From Xylanimonas protaetiae (GTDB taxonomy: Bacteria; Actinomycetota; Actinomycetes; Actinomycetales; Cellulomonadaceae): DNA of 64,000 bases. A program made the position numbers and the translations under genes. Below are positions 60,543 to 64,000 of the stretch, one piece after another. Under the pieces are notes generated by a model. That model was not told where the DNA came from. It saw only the letters and a program-made list of their open reading frames with translations, and ran no database searches. Positions within the stretch are counted from its first letter, which is position 1. Each line of letters opens with the position of its first letter. Location: assembly GCF_004135385.1 (NCBI RefSeq), contig NZ_CP035493.1:2733440-2797439 (forward strand), read 5' to 3'.

Positions 60543-61592
60543 ATGACCGTCGTCGTCACCGGCGATCGTGCCCTTCCCGGGGAAGCCGCGGGCGGTGCGG
60601 GCGTCGCGCGCCGGACGAGCGACCGCCAGACCAGTGACCGCCAGACCAGCGACCGCCGGGCACGCGCGCTGGCCGCGCTCGCGGCGGCCGAGCTGCGTAC
60701 GGGTGTGCAGCGGCCCCGCGCGCAGGCGTCTGCGGTGGTCGAGCATGCCGAACCCGGGACGCAGCGTTCCGGCGGGGTCGTTCCGGCGGGCGCCGCCGCC
60801 GGGGAACGCGGGTCCGTCAGGCCAGGCTGGACCGCCGGGGCAGGCTCTGGGACAGCTCCTGTCGGCGCAGGCTCTGCCGGAGTGGCGCCGCTGTCCGCGC
60901 CGCACGGCCCGCGCTCCCGGCGCCTGCCCCTGCAGCCCGCCCTGCCCGTGCAGCCCGCCCTGCCCGTGCAGCCCGCCCTCGCTGCCCTGCTGCCGGGCGG
61001 CGTGCTGCCCGTGGGCGGCACGCTCGCCGTCCACGGGTCGACGTCGCTGCTGCTCGGGCTGCTGGCCGCCACCTCCGCGGAAGGGGCGTGGGTCGCGTTC
61101 GTCGGGGCGCCCGCGCTGGGGCTCGTCGCGGCCGCCGACGCCGGGCTCTGCCTCGAGCGCGTCGCCGTCGTCCCGGCGCCAGGGGTCGACGCGCCGACCG
61201 TCGTCGCGGCGCTGCTCGACGGCGTCGACGTCGTCGTGCTCGGGCCGGACGTCGTGCTGCTCGACGGCGACCGGCGTCGGCTGACCGCCCGCGCCCGGGA
61301 GCGGGGAGCGGTGCTCGCGACGACGACGCCATGGCCGGGCGCGCACGTGACGCTCGACGTGCGCGGCGGGTCCTGGTGGGGCGCGGACCACGGGGCGGGG
61401 TGGCTGCGGCGCCGGACGCTGCGCGTGCGGCGTACCGGGCGCGGCGCGGCGGCGCGGCCGCTGGAGGTGGACGTGGAGGTGCCGGTGGTCGCGCCCGCCC
61501 CGGTCGCATCCGCCTCGGTCCCCTCCACCGAGGTCGCGTCCCCCGCGGAGGCCGGGCGGGTCCGGACGCCCGTGCTGCGGGTGGTCGCATGA
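60543..61592 (+). CDS. imuA': ImuA'-like mutasome accessory protein
   Basis: 349 residues, RecA-like fold without a functional Walker A: the place reads GGTLAVHGSTSLLLGLLAA instead of GKT. AFVGAPALGLVAAADAGLCLERVAVV and VLLDGDRRRLTARARERGAVLATTT follow, as in mycobacterial ImuA'. The N-terminal third is poorly conserved and carries triple repeats (TSDRQ units, LPVQPA units). AAGGGG before ATG 60543. It helps ImuB and DnaE2 copy damaged DNA. Overlaps imuB. Confidence 0.85.
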   Translation: MTVVVTGDRALPGEAAGGAGVARRTSDRQTSDRQTSDRRARALAALAAAELRTGVQRPRAQASAVVEHAEPGTQRSGGVVPAGAAAGERGSVRPGWTAGAGSGTAPVGAGSAGVAPLSAPHGPRSRRLPLQPALPVQPALPVQPALAALLPGGVLPVGGTLAVHGSTSLLLGLLAATSAEGAWVAFVGAPALGLVAAADAGLCLERVAVVPAPGVDAPTVVAALLDGVDVVVLGPDVVLLDGDRRRLTARARERGAVLATTTPWPGAHVTLDVRGGSWWGADHGAGWLRRRTLRVRRTGRGAAARPLEVDVEVPVVAPAPVASASVPSTEVASPAEAGRVRTPVLRVVA

Positions 61593-63466
61593 GTCCCGTC
61601 GCGTCGTCGCGGCGCCCCGCGACCCCGGTCCCGCAGGGTGGCTCCCCGGACCTGGCACCGACCACCCGGACCGCCGTCCTGTGGGTGCCCGACTGGCCCG
61701 TCGTCGCGGCGATGGGCGTCGCCGGCGTCGACGCGCACGTGCCCGCCGCGGTGCTCACGCACCAGGGCGTGGTCGCGGCGTCGGCGGTCGCGCGCTCGGC
61801 GGGCGTGCGCCGCGGGATGCGGCGCCGGGTCGCGCAGGAGCGCTGCCCCGAGCTGGTGCTGCTGCCCGCCGACGACGCCCGCGACGCCCGCGAGTTCGAG
61901 CCGGTGGCGGTGGCGGCCGAGACGGTCGTCGCCGGGGTGGAGGTGGCCCGGCCCGGGCTCCTGCTGCTGCCCTCCGACGGCGCCGCGCGCTACCACGGCA
62001 CCGAGGAACAGCTGGCGCTCGCCCTGGTCGAGGCGGTGTCGGCAGCGGGGTTCGAACCGCAGGTGGGCGTGGCCGACGGCATGCTCGCGGCGGTGCTCGC
62101 GGCGCGCGCCGACATCATCGTGCCGCCGGGCGGTTCGCGTGCGTTCCTCGCCCCGCGGCGCACCGTGGACCTGCTGCACGCCGTCACCGACCCGGGCAGC
62201 CTCGCGGCGGTGCGCGGCGCGGTCGACCTGTGGTGGCGACTCGGGATCCGCACGCTGGGCGACCTGACGGCGCTCCCGCCGGACGCGGTGCTCGGGCGGT
62301 TCGGCGACCTGGGCGCGTGGGCGCAGCGGCTCGCGGGCGGCGCGGACCTGCGCCCGCCCGCGCGTCGTCGCCCCGAGGAGGACCTCGTCGTGAGCGCGGA
62401 GCTCGACCCGCCGGCGGTGCGCGTCGACGTCGCGGCCTTCGCCGCCCGTCGCCTCGCAGAGGAGCTGCACGCGCTGCTGTCGCGGCGTGGGCTCGCGTGC
62501 GGGCGGCTGCGCATCACCGCACGCACCGAGGAGTCGACCCTCGAACGGGTCTGGCGCACCGAGGTTCTCCCGGGGTCCCCGCGAGCCCCCGCAGCGGGGC
62601 GAGGAGACCCGTGGAGCGGGGGTGGCCCGGCGACCGGGGGCCTGTCCGCCGCGCGCATCACCGACCGTGTGCGCTGGCAGCTCGAGGGATGGCTGACCAC
62701 CGCCCAGGCGCGGCGCGGGCCTCGCGGCGAGGGCGACGCCGAGCCCGCGCCGATCACCCACCTGATGCTCGCGGCCGAGGAGGTCGTGCTCGCGGGCACG
62801 CACCAGCCGAGCCTGTGGGGCGCGGACGACGGCGGCGACGAGCGGGCCCGCCGCGCGCTCGGCCGCGTCCAGGGGCTGCTGGGCGGCGACGCCGTGCTCA
62901 CCGTCGCGCTCCAGGGCGGGCGCGACCCGCGCGACCGCGTGCACCTGGTCCCGTTCGGGGAGCACGTCCCCGCCTCGCGCGCCCCGGACCTCCCGTGGCC
63001 GGGCGCCCTCCCCGCACCCGCCCCGGCGACGCTCCTCCCGGAGCCGCAGCCGGTGCACGTCCTGACCGCCGACGGCGCGGCCGTCACGGTCGACGCCCGG
63101 CTCCACCTGCCGTCGCCTCCCGCCGCGGTGGTCGAGCCGGCCACCACCGCTGCGCGGCGGCCCGGCGGGGTGGTGCCGACTGGCTCGGCGACAGGGTTCG
63201 GCTCGGCACCTGGGTCGGGTTCGGCGGCGGCCGGGTTCGGCTCGGCCGCCGGGTCAGGTGCCGCCGGGTCAGGTGCCGCCGGATCAGGTACGGCCGCCGG
63301 GTTCGGTGTCGTCGGGTGGGCGGGGCCCTGGCCGCTCGACGAACGGTGGTGGGAGCCCGGCGGCGGGCACCGGCGGGTGCTGCTCCAGGTGGCGCTCGAC
63401 GACGGGCGCGGGCTGCTGCTGGCCTCCGACGGCGGCGAGTGGCTCGTGGAGGCGGTCTATGACTGA
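61589..63466 (+). CDS. imuB: ImuB (non-catalytic Y-family polymerase-like hub)
   Basis: 625 residues. Y-family-like architecture whose catalytic acids are gone (the motif I place reads VLWVPDWPVVAAM). The clamp-binding QPSLW motif at 406-410 (THQPSLWGADD) matches the mycobacterial clamp site by position and sequence. It links the beta clamp, DnaE2 and ImuA'. A Gly/Ser/Ala/Phe repeat tract (about 530-575) separates the body from a C-terminal domain (GWAGPWPLDERWW). ATGA overlap with imuA'; overlaps dnaE2 by 8 bases. Confidence 0.92.
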   Translation: MSPVASSRRPATPVPQGGSPDLAPTTRTAVLWVPDWPVVAAMGVAGVDAHVPAAVLTHQGVVAASAVARSAGVRRGMRRRVAQERCPELVLLPADDARDAREFEPVAVAAETVVAGVEVARPGLLLLPSDGAARYHGTEEQLALALVEAVSAAGFEPQVGVADGMLAAVLAARADIIVPPGGSRAFLAPRRTVDLLHAVTDPGSLAAVRGAVDLWWRLGIRTLGDLTALPPDAVLGRFGDLGAWAQRLAGGADLRPPARRRPEEDLVVSAELDPPAVRVDVAAFAARRLAEELHALLSRRGLACGRLRITARTEESTLERVWRTEVLPGSPRAPAAGRGDPWSGGGPATGGLSAARITDRVRWQLEGWLTTAQARRGPRGEGDAEPAPITHLMLAAEEVVLAGTHQPSLWGADDGGDERARRALGRVQGLLGGDAVLTVALQGGRDPRDRVHLVPFGEHVPASRAPDLPWPGALPAPAPATLLPEPQPVHVLTADGAAVTVDARLHLPSPPAAVVEPATTAARRPGGVVPTGSATGFGSAPGSGSAAAGFGSAAGSGAAGSGAAGSGTAAGFGVVGWAGPWPLDERWWEPGGGHRRVLLQVALDDGRGLLLASDGGEWLVEAVYD

Positions 63467-64000
63467 ACCGTCGGCCACGCCCACGCAGGGACCCCGCTAC
63501 GCCGAGCTGCACGCCCACTCGTCCTTCAGCTTCCTCGACGGCGCCTCGCACCCCGAGGAGCTCGTCGCCGAGGCCGTACGCCTGGGCCTGAGCGCCCTGG
63601 CCGTCACCGACCACGATGGGCTCTACGGCGTCGTGCGGCACTCGCTGGCCGCGCGCGACGCCCCCGTGAAGACCGTGTTCGGGGCGGAGCTGCACCTGCC
63701 CGTGCCGGCTGGGCCGGGCAGCGGGCCGCGCCCGGTGCTCGACCCACCCACGGGCGTCCCCGACCCGCGGTCCGAGCACCTGCTCGTCCTCGCGCGCGGC
63801 AAGGACGGCTACGCCCACCTGTCCGCCGCGATCGCCACCGCGCACCTCCGGACGGAGGTCAAGGGCAAGGCCGCCTACCGCCTGGAAGAGCTGGGGGAGC
63901 AGGCCGCGGGCGAGTGGCTCGTCCTCACCGGCTGCCGCAAGGGGTCGGTGCGCCGGGCGCTGGCCGCGCAAGGGCGGACCGCCGCGCGCCAGGAGCTCGA
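63459..64000 (+). CDS. dnaE2: Error-prone DNA polymerase DnaE2 (N-terminus; cut by window edge)
   Basis: The first 180 residues of a polymerase III alpha-like protein. The PHP domain is visible: YAELHAHSSFSFLDGASHPEELVAEA, VTDHDGLYGVVR, FGAELHLPV. With imuA'-imuB upstream and start inside the imuB end, it is DnaE2, not the replicative DnaE1. It does the DNA synthesis of SOS mutagenesis. The polymerase palm lies outside the window. Confidence 0.93.
   Translation, partial: MTEPSATPTQGPRYAELHAHSSFSFLDGASHPEELVAEAVRLGLSALAVTDHDGLYGVVRHSLAARDAPVKTVFGAELHLPVPAGPGSGPRPVLDPPTGVPDPRSEHLLVLARGKDGYAHLSAAIATAHLRTEVKGKAAYRLEELGEQAAGEWLVLTGCRKGSVRRALAAQGRTAARQEL

Noticed and set aside
60600-60990. Short repeats as a CRISPR array
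   Set aside because: Units are 15-18 bp, in frame and contiguous without spacers.
59315-63106. A very long minus-strand frame over the mutasome
   Set aside because: Only its last 188 codons (YbaK) are a real protein; the rest is antisense to imuA' and imuB.

Overview
The window comes from a very GC-rich (about 70-75% by eye) Gram-positive actinobacterium. The sequence suggests the plant-polymer-degrading Micrococcales (Cellulomonas, Cellulosimicrobium, Isoptericola or Promicromonospora type). The reasons are GC-rich third positions, many GTG starts, ATGA/TGATG gene overlaps, GH1, GH2 and GH10 glycosidases with CUT1 sugar transporters, an actinobacterial order of DUF3099, SURF1, fabG, fabI, serB, glgC and glgA, IdeR- and LexA-type boxes, and an imuA'-imuB-dnaE2 mutasome. 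The species cannot be named from the sequence. No rRNA, tRNA, CRISPR array, IS element or phage gene was seen.

Layout. 0-6 kb: a sugar-uptake operon on the minus strand (binding protein, two permeases, truncated GH2) diverging from its LacI regulator around a perfect central-CpG palindrome. 6-13.6 kb: a GNAT, membrane proteins, an alpha/beta-hydrolase-LuxR fusion, a frameshifted methyltransferase, a frameshifted GH1 beta-glucosidase and an acyltransferase-3. 13.5-19.1 kb: a complete oligopeptide/oligosaccharide ABC operon with tightly overlapping genes. 19.3-27.5 kb: Dps, HNH nuclease, DUF302, an N-truncated GNAT, a DsbA/FrnE-like protein with a detached Cys tail, a bifunctional penicillin-binding protein, an MBL hydrolase, an unknown 514-residue protein and a DHFR/RibD-like reductase. 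27.6-31.7 kb: a stress-like accessory cluster with two PAS-ANTAR regulators, a GSP39-type SDR, DUF6766, two microproteins (30 and 47 residues) and an FHA protein.

31.7-38.9 kb: a PadR/membrane-protein pair behind a 47-bp dyad, an AlkZ-like winged-helix protein, an ABC-F ATPase, a zinc metallopeptidase, and the SURF1, Zn-binding and DUF3099 trio. 39-45 kb: type II fatty acid synthesis (fabG-fabI), sixA-like phosphatase, serB, glgC and glgA, with a 23-bp perfect terminator between convergent units. 45-50.5 kb: a two-component system, an unknown protein, an ABC ATPase, and an NfeD/SPFH pair. 50.5-55 kb: an autoregulated TetR with a heterodimeric ABC exporter. 55-60.4 kb: a cytoplasmic GH10 xylanase, a TrmH-type methyltransferase, an iron-regulated siderophore reductase, HxlR/DoxX, and a YbhB/YbaK pair. 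60.4-64 kb: LexA-controlled imuA'-imuB-dnaE2, cut by the right edge.

Two genes in the 10-12 kb stretch are broken by what looks like loss of a single G in a G run. A third gene near 21.3 kb has a tail in the -1 frame. These look more like sequencing indels than real decay.
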